From the NCBI GenBank assembly GCA_037074765.1, contig JBAMDO010000580.1, forward strand, positions 868,001-932,000: a stretch of 64,000 nt of DNA. The letters are read 5' to 3'. A program made the translations under genes and the position numbers. This stretch comes from Mansonella perstans (Eukaryota > Nematoda > Chromadorea > Rhabditida > Onchocercidae). The notes under the pieces are model-generated. The model saw nothing but the letters and a program-made list of their open reading frames with translations. It did not search any database and was not told the DNA's origin. Of the stretch, positions 25,701-38,000 are shown in pieces; the first letter of the stretch is position 1, and each line of letters begins with the position of its first letter.

Positions 25701-27960
25701 GATAGCATTCTTTCAATTTTAATTCTTTTCGTTAAAATTGTATGGATCAACTGCAATAATTACTGCAATTAAGCCAATCTTGGCACTCATCATGGTCAGT
25801 AAGTTAAAGTAATTTCGGAGCCCAAATATTCTCTATGAGTTATTGAAAGTTGGGGAGCTCCGATTTCTGTCTTTATGTGACTCCACAATTTTTCCTACTT
25901 GAATCTTCGTCTTATAGGAAAACGTATGGCTTAGCAGAGATTGAGATTGTCGTTGGTGATTGATTTTTACTTGCTTTCAAATGTTATTTACCTCATAACT
26001 AAATTTGTAAAAGATGAAATTTGTATAAAATTTGACGAAATAAATAATTCCTTTATCGGCATTAGTGTAGTCCACATCCGGAAATGGCAAAATTGGTAAT
26101 GCTTTCTCATAACGTTCCATATACATTTTTTTGATATGTTGAAGGGAAGACCGTACAGTAAGACTACATATACAAACTATCGGAGCCTTAAAAATAATCG
26201 TTTTTACTTGTTGAAATTAAGATTTTATACAAATCTACAATGCGTAAGTAGTTTAATAAAATTGTTAATGCCAACAAAAATTGAAGCAAGTTTCAAAAAC
26301 AAACTAGGGCTGGTCTAGCATTATCCGAAATTAGTCCTATCCAATAAAGCCATTTTATCAAATGAATATCGTTGCAGAAATCCGGATAATCAATGAATCC
26401 TTTATATGCATCAAATATTAGCTTAAAGACGGTAACAGCTAATACGTAATAGGTGATAAGAAAACAAGCAACTTTTTTAATACTTGCTGGCAATGGAACG
26501 AATAATAGTACTGCAACGAGGAGCATAGGTAAAGAAACAAATGATACCTGCAACCATTTTAATAAAAATTAACTCTGAATTAGAACATCTCATTGTTTAT
26601 TATTTGAAAGGAATGCTGAAGTATTAACAAAAGAAATAAAAAACAGCTGATATGTAAGCGTATATCTATCTGGTTGTATCGTTTCAGGTCTAAAAATAAG
26701 TTGACCTGGAAAGGATCAAAGGTTTGGTCAAGAAGTTCCAATCATAATACTCTGTATTGATAAAAAAATCAGGAAGCAAACTTACTGTATGGATGGCACA
26801 AAATGCAAGTGAAAGCGAGCATAAAATATCGCTCAATCTTATACAAATAATTAGCAATATTTGTCCGAAATCTCGCATCAATGCAAAACAAAATGGCGGT
26901 AGTTTTACTAGAAATAAAAACAATGTCTGTAGATAATGCGCAATTAAACAGATAATTAAAGTGTACTGATAGGAATACCTTTGTAGTTTAACGAAGTGAG
27001 ATCTATGAAAATGCACAGAGTGGTTAGCATAAATAAAATGGATATGATTATATAATGCCCCACAATATCCGACTGCACTGAAGATGAAAAAAAAAGCAAT
27101 AATACTTTTTCTATTTTAATTACAGTACACATGATTACATCTTAAACCAAGAATCACATGATAAATAATAGTTCAATAACTTGTCTAAAACAAACAGAAT
27201 TAATTTTCCTAATTGCTTTTGAATTCTTAGAAAAACAAAAAACAATAAAAGCAGAACTTTCATATTTGCCATGATTTGCCATTCAGCTTTTCTTATCAAG
27301 AATAATTTCGAGAAAATATTACTTTGGAATTCTGTAGTTAATGGACCAAGTAGGATATTGCTACTATCAATTTCATATTTTGCAATATATCGATCGATTA
27401 ACAGAACCAAATGAGTTAATATTAGTACGGTCAATATATACCAAAAGAAAGTACTACGATTTAGGAAAAAAGTCATCGATGTCTGGAAATTTGAATTACA
27501 TAACTTTTGAGTAGCAACGATGTTTGATTAATCAAAGAATAGCTGTGAATGGATACAAGCAACTATTATCACTTCTTCGCACTTTTTTTGCATATTTGGA
27601 AAATCTGACATTTCGACGGATAATTTCAACAGGCTTCATTCGTCACAATTATCTATCATTAAGTGAAAATAGCACCAAGTAATTGCTAATTTACCTCACA
27701 TATCATATTCATCTACTTGAAAGACTATTTAATGGAAAATTTGAATGATAATTGAGAGTAGAAGCAAATTTTAATAAATGATTTCAAATTAATTGAAAAG
27801 AAGAGATTACTTGGAAAGTGATGCAGTATATGCTGAAAAAAATAAAATAAATAACGGCAAAAATGCTCTGATTGACGATAATTGTAGTGATACCGAACAT
27901 AATGATTGTTATTATATAGATGATACTTCTTAAAATGAAATGAACCAGAGACTCCGCCAT
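13783..27960 (-). CDS. pezo-1: Piezo-type mechanosensitive channel, compact form
   Basis: Piezo trimers form a stretch-gated cation channel. About 37 exons can be placed, mostly in matching phase. Main blocks: 27960-27811, 27482-~27158, 27077-26979, 26907-26786, 26547-26305, 26186-25992, 25682-25620, 25561-25357, 24944-24790, 24693-24581, 24507-24261, ~23970-23902, 23428-23338, 23243-23190, 22992-22850, 22459-22375, 21940-21892, 21713-21585, 21420-21323, 21031-20791, 20643-20440, 20218-20170, 19774-19566, 18987-18860, 18692-18536, 18154-18007, 17729-17610, 17220-17143, 16734-16603, 16341-16197, 15842-15748, 15576-~15455, ~14885-14790, 14693-14636, 14276-14224, ~14161-14019, 13901-13783. Family hallmarks: HLIKWLYW in the blade, SSAYQVRDGYP, ILDWTFTSTTLTL before the anchor, cap sequences (YECHLEDLPL, VRPLITVPNG), and the terminal REAKLYDLEHDLYGKL with RSSEAL. 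The total is about 1,650 residues, short for the family (usually above 2,000). Exons between ~15455 and 14700 and the joins 18536/18154 and 14224/14161 are not settled. Confidence 0.85.
25137..25166. repeat. AT-rich inverted repeat in a Piezo intron
   Basis: TCCTTTATATAT and its reverse complement ATATATAAAGGA flank a 6-nt centre, forming a 30-bp near-perfect palindrome in the intron between 25357 and 24944. It sits in a longer TA-rich tract and looks like simple sequence. Confidence 0.6.
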
Positions 27961-29024
27961 TTAGATACAACCATATGTCAACCAACTGACAACAAACACT
28001 GTTATTTCCGAAATGTTGCAGTCATTATTATTTGTGGAACTGAAATTGGATAATGACTGGCATACATTGGCAATTTATCCTGAAGGAGCGGCTAATGAAA
28101 TTGAATTCAGTTCAGTGTAATTATCATTGATATTAATAAGTTCAGAGACCTTACGTTTCTCTTTTTGATGTATTGGTTTAATTCTAGTTATTTCAATAAA
28201 AATTATTTCATGGAAAATATAGCAATTCGAAAAGTAACATCTGCTAAGACGTAATATCCGAGTTTTTTTTTTGCTGGTTTTGTTATCATTATCATTACTA
28301 CTCAGATAAACTATCCTTTCAATTTGACTGAAGCATAATATTCGATGATCAATGAGTTGCCTCCTCTATCTCTCATTGCATATCATTTTTTGCATCATTT
28401 ATATCGATGAAAAAATTTTGACAAGTAGAGACGAAATCAATGAATTCATTTAACGAGGAAGCTTTTTTTTAATTTTGTAGACAACCCTCAATAATCTCTC
28501 AAAAAATTTACGTTAGAAAAGATTCAATTGCATTCAGCATCAGTTATTTCAATTAGTCATTTTTTACCAAATGTCGATTAAAAAATGACATCTATTATTT
28601 CATCCTTAACAAAATTTGATGACAAATGATTTTCTGCATTTCACGTTCCAAGAACTCCAGCATCCCAACAAAAAATTTAATTTCTTTTCAAAACCTCTAA
28701 ATCACCTCTTTCTTAGACTGCAGATCCGTTAAGGTTTCTTTATGAAAGAAACTTAAGAATAATTTCCAGTAAATCAGAAGTAACTAAACCAGAACTTCTT
28801 CTCTATTCTTTATTTTGTGGAAATATATGGTTTTCAGCTAAAAGAAGAATGACTATAACATCGGAAATGTAATAAAGCAATATAAGAATGAAAATCAAAA
28901 ATTTCAAATAAAAAACAAATAACACTGACAATTTAAAAAGGGTTAATAGAAGATTAAACATTTCCAGTTGTTCTAGTACATTTGTATAAATAACACGATA
29001 TAGAAGAACCGCAGCTTTCTACAT
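27961..29024. other. Intergenic, upstream of Piezo
   Basis: About 1.06 kb between the Piezo start codon and the stop of the mitochondrial TrpRS gene. It should hold the TrpRS 3' UTR and the Piezo promoter or 5' UTR. No convincing transmembrane exon was seen that would lengthen the Piezo N-terminus, although a short non-coding or weak exon cannot be excluded. Confidence 0.5.
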
Positions 29025-31718
29025 TCAATTTTCATTATAACTATGGAAACTATTTACATGGTGGGACAAGTTAAAACCTAATAATTCCTTCAATTCTGCC
29101 ATCGTTTCTTGCGCCTTTTCTTCAGCTTTCTGAGCACCAAACATCAGAATATCTCGAACTAACTGCGGTTCTTGGAGTAAACTTTCATATTTCTCTCGAA
29201 ATGGCGCAATATGGGCATCGATTTTTTCTGCCAAAAGTGATTTGAATCCTTTTGTATCCAAACCGGCGCATTCACTGATTACATTTTCGACACTCAGACC
29301 CGTTGCTAACGCATAAAGAGTAACCTGCAATGCACAAATTCAAAAAAATTACCAATGTGACACAAAAAATCCAGGAAAATATAGTTACATTAAAAAGTTC
29401 TAGACTTTTTTATTTTTTGTTTGGTATCTCTGACATCAGCAGTCGAACAGTCTCAATTTCTATTTCTTGAAATTAATGTCGCCGTTGAAGCAGCTTTTTT
29501 CTTCACAATGGGAAGGCTATTAGAACAAAACTTATCTGAAACATCAAAAATAAAAATAAAACTCACCAGATTACTAATTGCAGGTCGCTTTTCCGGTTCA
29601 TAAGTAATATTGGATTGCATATCACTTAGAGATTTTGCGCACTTTTCGGCGATTATTTTTTTTGTGTCACTAATCAGAATACGCGATCGATCATTACCTA
29701 CCGATTTGCTCATCTTTTTCGTCGAGTTTTGCAAGCTTTTTAAACGTGCACATCTAGCGCTTATCTGAAACCTAAATTATTGCAGAGCTTAAGGAAGTTT
29801 TATAAAGTTCTATCATAAATTTTGGACAAAATATTTTTTCTTACTTATTCATCCCGTTATTCAACTAACCTCTAAAATTGTGATTTAAGAGCTGCTGTAA
29901 AGATTCCAAAAAAAAATTCAAAGATCACTAGATCATTTTTATAATTTTTACGGCGCGATGAACGTTATCCTAATTCTTTTACTGAAGCATAAAATAATCT
30001 CAACTGCTAGCCTAAATCATTTTAAAGATAAAAGAATTAAATTTAACCTGGACTGGAACTGGAAAGAAATCATGCTGAAGAACGGCATTGCATTTGACTG
30101 CCAAATCTCTCATCAAAAGCAAATGCTGAGTCTGATCGTCACCAACTGGTACATGAGTTCCTTTATAAAGTAATACATCAGCTGCTTGAAGAACAGGATA
30201 TAACTGCAGATTCAAAGGAATGTCACCGTGTTTGAATCTACAATAAAACAAAATTTAAGCAAATAAACAGATAATAAATTTTCTTCTTTTAGAAAATAAT
30301 GTTTCTTTGCAGATGAAAAAAACCAACAATAGATCAAGTAAAACTACAATTATTAGACTAAATAAGCGACTTATCACTAAAAATCAATATTTAACAACTA
30401 TTATAAAAGTGACATATTGATAACTACTGCCAACTGAATTGAGACAATAAATAAGAAATTTTTGAAAAATTAGTCCATGACTGCAGCGTCTGAGGGAGAA
30501 TAGTGTAAAGAGATGAGGCTTTTTAAGTTCATTGTATAGTTTACTTTTTTGCACCTTCAGCGAGAAATGAAACCAGCCAAGCACAGTATGTCTGGAAATT
30601 AAACTCAGTTGTTTTTAAAATGACGAAAACGAACGCAGCAGCTTTATCCTTATATTGTGGCATTCGAATAAGTCTAGCAACTGTCTGCAAACTTCCCAGT
30701 ATATACATCAAGTCAGCATGACCGGTCACTCTGCTCTGCTGGAACAAAATCGTCTTTTTCGGATCCAGTCCACAAGCTAGTAGACTCGAAGCCATTTTTA
30801 AAATATTTTCTTTCATCTATAATAAAATTTGATACTGATATGAACAGTTTGAAGTTCATACATATTTGAAAGGCTGGTGTTGACCAGAATCTAGATGGAA
30901 ATGACCAGTAATAAAAGACACTGTAAATGCTTGAGCAATTCTCGTAATCGAATGGTACTAGCTGAGTTTCGGCAGGGGAAATACATGTGGCTTTTTTTTT
31001 TTAAAATTTTATTTATTAAGGAAGAAATTTAAATACATCCAAGCAGATAAGATAAAAAAAGTTTAGGAGAGAAGGAAAGTTAGGTTCTTATTAAAGTGAT
31101 TCATTACAGTGCTCATGAAAATATCATTCACTATCAAAAAACTTGATAAAAGCAGTTAGCATGTGAAACTCTCAGATATAATCAAATAAAGCATCAGTTA
31201 GCTCACTTCCAGAGGATCAATGAAACCCATTGAAATGGAATGGTAATCAGCAATAAAAAGATACATTTGTTTTGAGCGACCATCCTGAAAAAAATATGCT
31301 GTTTGAATGCATTTTATGAAGTTACCGCTACCAATAAAGAAAGTACTTTTGTGACACCCCAAGAATCATAACCACTACCTCCTGTGGAACTTATAAAATC
31401 AACTTAACATTGTCCAAATTATAATTATAAAGGAACAAAAAATTCGACCACAATAAACTACTGCGTACCTATCGAAAAAATACTAGTGCAAGAAAAAAAA
31501 CAAACATTTTGTAAATTGATCCAGTTCTGAACAAAGCCAAAATAATTTCCCAGATGTGGAACTCCGGTCGGTTGGATTCCAGCGACGTAAATTACAGGGA
31601 AATATTTGTTAGCCGACTCTGCTTTAATTGATGATAAAAATCGAAAAACTCTTTTCCCAAACACCCATTTCGCATTTCCATATGATAACTTTCTCAAAAT
31701 CACAGCAGAAATATTCAT
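29025..31718 (-). CDS. wars-2: Mitochondrial tryptophanyl-tRNA synthetase (WARS2-like)
   Basis: Class I synthetase that charges tRNA-Trp, of the bacterial/mitochondrial type. Six exons join in phase: 31718-31506, 31284-31207, 30816-30635, 30237-30048, 29764-29567, 29324-29025, giving 386 residues. The basic, Ser-rich first 35 residues look like a mitochondrial presequence. The HIGH-like motif is PHLGNY in [67 protein letters not shown] and [15 protein letters not shown] follow in the family order. The second signature, KKMSKSVGN, is in exon 5. The C-terminal helical domain is complete. The ATG is 5 bases after a TTTTTAG acceptor and only 154 bases separate it from the PEX10 stop, which suggests co-transcription with PEX10. 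The cytosolic TrpRS has a different architecture and is excluded by the bacterial-type motifs. Confidence 0.95.
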
Positions 31719-31872
31719 AGTGTCTAAAAATCAGCAGGATACCAGACCAAAAAAAAAAGTGTGGAAAAACCAATGATATAAAGAATATTTTTTCGTCTCT
31801 TTCAAGGGTAAATATGATATTACATGATAAAAGCATAAAGAACAGGTAAAATTTTGAAAAACGTCATACCAG
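31719..31872 (-). promoter_or_regulatory. Short PEX10-TrpRS intercistronic region with trans-splice-like acceptor
   Basis: Read on the minus strand, 154 bases separate the PEX10 stop (31873) from the TrpRS ATG (31718). The spacer contains a pyrimidine-rich tract and ends with GATTTTTAG five bases before the ATG. Spacing near 100-200 bases with a downstream acceptor is the usual layout of nematode operons, where the second gene receives a spliced leader. Inference only. Confidence 0.5.
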
Positions 31873-34248
31873 TTATAAATTCAGTAGCGGTACCACTCGA
31901 CTTGGGTGAAATTCTTCTCGACACTGTGGACAAAACGCTCTTTCAGTGAGAGAAAACTGTATGTGCTTTGAAATACAATTCCAGCAAAACAAATGCCCAC
32001 AAGGAATACAAATTGGTGGTTTATTGTATCGCCAACAAAGTGAACACTGGAATGAATTGCATGCGACCTGCAAAAAGAAACGTTAAAACGCTACTGATAA
32101 CGAAGCTGATGATAGTAAATGAAAATATTTAGTTAAAAAATATATGTAACTGCATTCCAAATTTAATGTTTCCATAGCTTCACTTCTAAAAATCGAAATT
32201 TTTGACAACTGCTATAACGATGATTGCCGAATTTCATTATTGATTTTTTTCTCAAAGAATCAGGTACTTTCAAATAACTCAAATTCAAACAGAAATCACT
32301 AAGTTGCTTAATATGTTTACTTAAACTATAGAAGGAGTATAATGATTTGCAAAGTAATTTACTAGGGTGTCCTCCTCTTCCGATATTTCGGATTCGGATA
32401 ATTGTCGAGATGCAACAATTGCTTCTTTAGTACGCCGACTTCTCAATGCGTCTCTAATTGAAATCACTGCACTTGAAACAATCTGTGCAATATTTACTGC
32501 TCCAAAAAAACGGAAATAGAATGACGCCTGCAAAATCCTGTTCACAAATCCTATATAATTTGAGAAATATTTAACCTTTCAGTCCAAATACTTTAGCAGT
32601 AGGAATTCGGAGCTTTTCTTAAGCTTCGCATTTCTAAAAATGATGACCATTTAACGTAAGGATTCAGACAATTGTTGAAATGCAAACGATAATTATTTAA
32701 TTTTCTTTTTGCTTAACTTTTCTTTCTATCAACAAATTAAACAGCGTGGAGTGATTTACTACTTTTCTAAATTGAGTAAGGTTCCAAAAACCCGATTCTG
32801 TATGGCTACTTTTCATGTCACAAATAGTACAAAGTCAGTTCTTCTGTATGAATAAATTTGAATTAATATGTTCATGAAGGCACCTGATAATTTGATTGTG
32901 CTCGAAACGAAACATATTGCAAGTCGATTAGGCGTTTTGAAATATAATAATAGGTTCCAAATAAGTAAAACAATGCTAAATTCAAACGATACAACACTGG
33001 AATGCCAGTACACCTGGAAATGATACCATTTGTTTTTCAACCTTATTTCTTACAAGTTATCCTGAAACTAAAAACCACAACAATTCTTCATACAAATTAG
33101 ATCAAATTTGGAACGAATCAGAAATAACTAATTGCAAATAAGTGCCTGGTCCAGACAACAAGACTGAGTAGAGTTTTGCGAAGATTTTTTTGCTTTCTAT
33201 CAAGCAAACGAGTTTCGTTAGCAGTCAGTGAATCTTTCAAATTGCCTTCAATTCCTCGGAGGATTTTTTCAATTAAGCTTGGTACCACAGCAAAAGAGAG
33301 AATAAAAATTAAACGACGTGTGAAGGCTGGTACTCCACAAAGTCGAGCTGATACCACTGGTAGAAGTGCAACGTACTCTTCGCCAACTGTTTGCACTGCT
33401 ATAAATTTAAAAAAGTTCACATTAACTACTCATTTTTCGCTGAAATTGATTAACTTGACCTGTACGAAATTCATTTTAAATAATGTCATCATCAAAGAAT
33501 CAATAACCAGAGATTGATAAATTACATTTATATGTAATAGTTAATGTGAAGGTGTTTTCTGTGCTAAAGAGTCAACGTAATTAGATGAACACTCAAATCA
33601 GCAAAAAATCGAAAATAGCCAGTTCAGAAAGGTTTTTTGGAATGATTTTTGAATGCTAGCATACAGCTTATTTAAAAATAACTTCGAAAAGATGGTCAAG
33701 AATCTGCAATATTTGATTCTTAACATTAAAAAATCAAGTTTTACCAAATTAAGCAAGAAATGATATAGCACATCAAAGTAAACAGGACAATATCCAAAAC
33801 TATGACATATTTAAGAACTTTTACCTGATAAGAACGTGATAGCGTAATACGAAGTAGTTGCTAGTACTGGGTAATAATTCAAATACGAAGCCCAGAATCG
33901 CGAACCTAATAAATCCTAAAAAATATTTATCTGATTAAAAAAAAATCAGAATATGTTGTATTGAAATAAAACTGAACATACATAGTTTAGCTTACAGAAA
34001 ATGGATCCCTCTAATTAAGAAAAAGATTAAAAGAATTGAATGGTCAAAGAAGTAGCGAAAAAAATTCTTTATGTTTACAGTAATTTCAATACTCCCTTTA
34101 TCTAGCTAAATTTTTCATCCCTCAATCTAAACAACTGGAATGATACTTTAACAATACGTGACAGTTCGCTTGATAAATAATCAGTTTCGCCTTCGTCAAG
34201 ACGTTCAGCGAGTAGTATTTCACTTAAATCTGCAGTGAAAATTTTCAT
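31873..34248 (-). CDS. prx-10: Peroxisome biogenesis factor 10, RING E3 ligase (PEX10)
   Basis: PEX10 is a peroxisomal membrane RING protein that works with PEX2 and PEX12 to ubiquitinate the import receptor PEX5. Six exons join in phase: 34248-34147, 33915-33825, 33398-33129, 32996-32884, 32527-32363, 32067-31873, giving 311 residues (human 326). VQTVGEEYVALLPV and the membrane segment LNLALFYLFGTYYYISKRL are typical of PEX10. The C-terminal RING reads CSLC, then a pair in CIPCGHLFCWNC, then CPQC, which fits a C3HC4 pattern. The last residues RVVPLLNL are also typical. A TTTTCAG lies 26 bases before the ATG. The exon 4 acceptor (32997) was chosen because it keeps phase and gives WTRHLFAIMLYRLNLALFY. 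Product identity is secure. Confidence 0.93.
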
Positions 34249-35043
34249 TTAACATCGCCTACTTCCGAGTACCTGAAAATTATTCCAAACATAACATAAT
34301 CCCTTCTAAAACAAAAAGTCTATATAATAGTGGGATACAAAGAACTATAGTTCGTGTCATAAATTGTAATTAAATAAGTGAAACTACGAGAAACTTCCTT
34401 TTGCTGTATTTTGTAAATAACAAATAATAAAATAAATCAATTCATTCCCAAATTAAAAATAAAAAACAACAATTTCGAACTTTCTTATTCTGATTTAACA
34501 AATTAGAGCAAAATTTATAAAATGACAAAATAGTAGGAAAATAAGTTCACATAATTAGTGGGTTACTTTCATGGAAAGACAAAAATGGGTGATTTCTCTT
34601 CTGAAGCACATCTATAAAACCTGTCAAGAAGAGATATTCTTGTACAAAGGTAATGGATACCACAAAACAAAGTAACAGTTACAATTAATTGCACCATCAA
34701 AATGTTTAATTCAAAGAAAACTTTTTACTTCCCAGACACAAAGATCATTTAAAGTGTGAATAATCTTGCAGTTAAAACTGATAACCATCAACTATCAAAT
34801 TCTATTCTATAGCATAAAAATTAGACACGATACAGCAGGCAATTTTCTTCACAGCTGACTTTTTTGAATACGAAATCAGAGGCAACAAATTGAAACATCG
34901 ATTTATCAAAAACCATCAACAAGAAATTATAATTCCCCAAATAACTGCATAGAAAAATGACAACAATTCAACGCCGAAATTTCGTCCAAAACAGCGGAAA
35001 CATCACCCAACATCCACACATTTATTAGTTGACAAATCAACAC
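34249..35043. other. Spacer between PRMT5 and PEX10
   Basis: About 795 bases that should include the PRMT5 3' UTR and the PEX10 5' region. Minus-strand TTTTCAG ends near 34275, shortly before the PEX10 start, and may accept a spliced leader. No open frame with recognisable features was seen. Confidence 0.5.
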
Positions 35044-38000
35044 TTACAAGCGCATGAAATAACTCATACCATCCTTATTTTGCAATGGTGTCGTTCTGAC
35101 TTCTCCATTTGTATCCTACAACGGAGGACTGTATTCTTAAAAACATTTCTTATAAGAAACTAAGTTTCATTTAATGATAAAAGCTTCGCACAAATTCCAA
35201 AAAATTGTAAAATTTCTCTATTACATAGATATATGTTGAACATCCAGCGTACAAACTGGTAAACATAACCGCTATACAACAAACTAATTAGAGATAAATT
35301 GTCGATTACAGTACTGTTCTCCTATTAATCTCTCACCAAATAACATGTGCAGGAAAGCGAACGACAGATGAAACAATATGTCGCAAATATTATAATAATT
35401 ATTTAACTTCTAATTTAGAAATTTAAGAATTATTAGAAAGTAAATACCTGAAATTCGCAAAACCACTCATACCAAACACCTCGCGTATCAATTTTGCGTT
35501 CAATATGAAAGATGACCTAAAATAATTCAGCTATTAAAACATTAAATCTTTTCAGACTGCTAATATCTCATCATTCGCAGTGTTTATCTAAGTGTTATGG
35601 TCTTTCCAAGCCAAATCGCTGCAAAAAAAATGTAAACTTATTTTTTGTTATTGTTGAATTTGTGATGAAAAGTGCTTTTCATTAGACGGAAACTTACTTC
35701 AGTACCCTTCTGTAGGCGATAAAGATTTCGAAGTGGTATAAGCGCTGGAAACCAACTAACTAAACCTTTTGTGTGCGTCTGCGGAACGATGCTCAAATGG
35801 CAATTTTTATAAAGTCGTGCGGTAAAGTAGCCTGCGAATCCCATTAACTAAAAGAGATCATTGTAAAGAAGATATCTTGCCATATTAAGTTCATTTGACA
35901 AAAAATCACTAAAATACGCCTTCAATATCACACCGTTATCATATAGTCGAAAAAACAACTTGAATGCAGAATATGCATCTAATGGTATCATGTGGAAATG
36001 TAAAATAATAGGCACTGATAACATCGTTTTATAAATTGAGCAATGAACATATGGAGTTTAGAGTGTATTTCACTCTAAATGTTATCCTAAAATTCACACC
36101 AATGGGTGTAAAATAACAGTTCATGTTTATTTCTACGAACCATAAAGGGATAAACACATACTAAAATATTCTTAATATTTCAGAAATGGGAGCACTAGAA
36201 ATTCAGGATATATGTGAAATTACTCCTTAATCAATAAGGTATTTTTGAATTAATGATGGAATGTTTTACTTCCGACTGCATGTCAATTGTGAATTGAATG
36301 GATGTACTTCGGGCATTTGATTTCTGTTCAAAATTTGGGTGTACGAAGTTAAAAACAGCTTTCGGCTTCGCAAGCTCACAAACAGATCGCATGCAAACTA
36401 CATATATTTCGTCGAATTGCGAAGCTTCCGGACATTCACTGAAAACAATGCAGTAAAGACAAATAATATTTTCCTAGTAAAATCAGAATCAAACTGATTT
36501 TATCTAACTAATAAATGCGAGATGAATGATACGTTCAGTGTGTTTACGTCTATTTAATTTTTTCTCAATTCCTAATCGTTATGCTTTAGTCATCTGAAAT
36601 ATTTCTCAGCTTTACTTGGAAATTTAGTTCCACTTCTCTAAGAAGGGAAATATACAAAATATGAAAAACCAACAATTAGCTTTTTCATTTATTATTTGAA
36701 CTACACTGCTATCTTACGTTGCACTAATGGCAGAAAAGAAATTGAGAATGTACTACAAGAGTATACTCCGTCGTCCTAATGACCACGTTAGAGAAATTCC
36801 TCCTTTGTAACTATATATTGTTACACTTCACTTCAGCCAAATACAATCTATTCACTGAAATTAATCAATCATGAATGGATATACGGTAATGCGTAAGTGC
36901 CATCCTGTAATTTAACGGGTTCCAATCGTCCGCGACCAGGAAAACCGCGCTCAAAATATTTTGTAACACCGGAACAGCAAAGCACCTTTTGGTGTAAGCG
37001 AACTGACTGAATGGGAGCTGAAAAACAATTCCATTATGCATAATATCAAAAGGCAATAATGCTCCATGCAAAGTTCTATAACTGTGACCATCAAATAATT
37101 AGTCGGTATTACTCAATCTATGAAAATGCGCTAAAAGTGCTTAAGGATTTATGTATTGTTATTGCAGAATTTACATCGATCCTGCACAATATTTCTGTCA
37201 ACAAACAGCTCAATTTCATTCATACGTATCAATAATTACAAATGAAAAAAATACAAACAAAAATGAAAAAAATAAAAATGAAATAAAAATGAAAAAATAC
37301 TGAACTGCCTCAGGTAACTTAATAAGGCCAGTTATTAGGATTATAACTAGTGTGAAACCTTACCGATGTAACTGGTATACTGTTGAGGAATGCTGATAGT
37401 AGTTGGGCGTAAAATATCAGTGATACTATCGAGGCATTCAGGCGACAGCTCGTTATCACCGAAAGATCCTAGCAATTCCGAAACAACTAAGTCAGGGGAT
37501 GGTAATTCACCAGCTTTGACTTTTTCACTCAATTTTCGCATATCACTTTCAATAATTTGCACTCGATTCTTCCAGCTAGAAATCTTCAGCGTATATAAAT
37601 GGATTCTCAGAATTCCAATAATCATAAAATAAGCTGATCTAACTGAAAAATTCCAAGTATACCACTGTTGAAAAAAGCAACTAAGAAATGTATTTGAGTT
37701 AACTATGATTTATTTACGAATCTGCCTGACGATTTAAAAGAAAAATTTTCGGGACAGAAACGAGCAAAATATAAAACGCCCAAAATAAACGCAGAATACA
37801 ATAATTACTAGCAATGCTATATTTTTTTTGCAAAACAAAAACCAACTGATGTTTGTTTCTAAACTGCAAAGTAATGACGGCATGTGCATTTTTCTCTATT
37901 GAATAAAGTTGAAGCCTCAGCAAGTCGGGGCGACTACCGCTTTTTGCATTGAACAATTCTTCAGCTTCAATTATCATTTGCATCTACAAATAATGGTTGT

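Noticed and set aside
26580..26705. Possible extra Piezo exon after TTTCCAG at 26706
   Set aside because: No donor keeps phase to the next exon, while exons 26907-26786 and 26547-26305 join directly in phase 0.
33176..33517. 113-codon plus-strand frame
   Set aside because: Antisense to PEX10 exon 3, which carries conserved PEX10 sequence.
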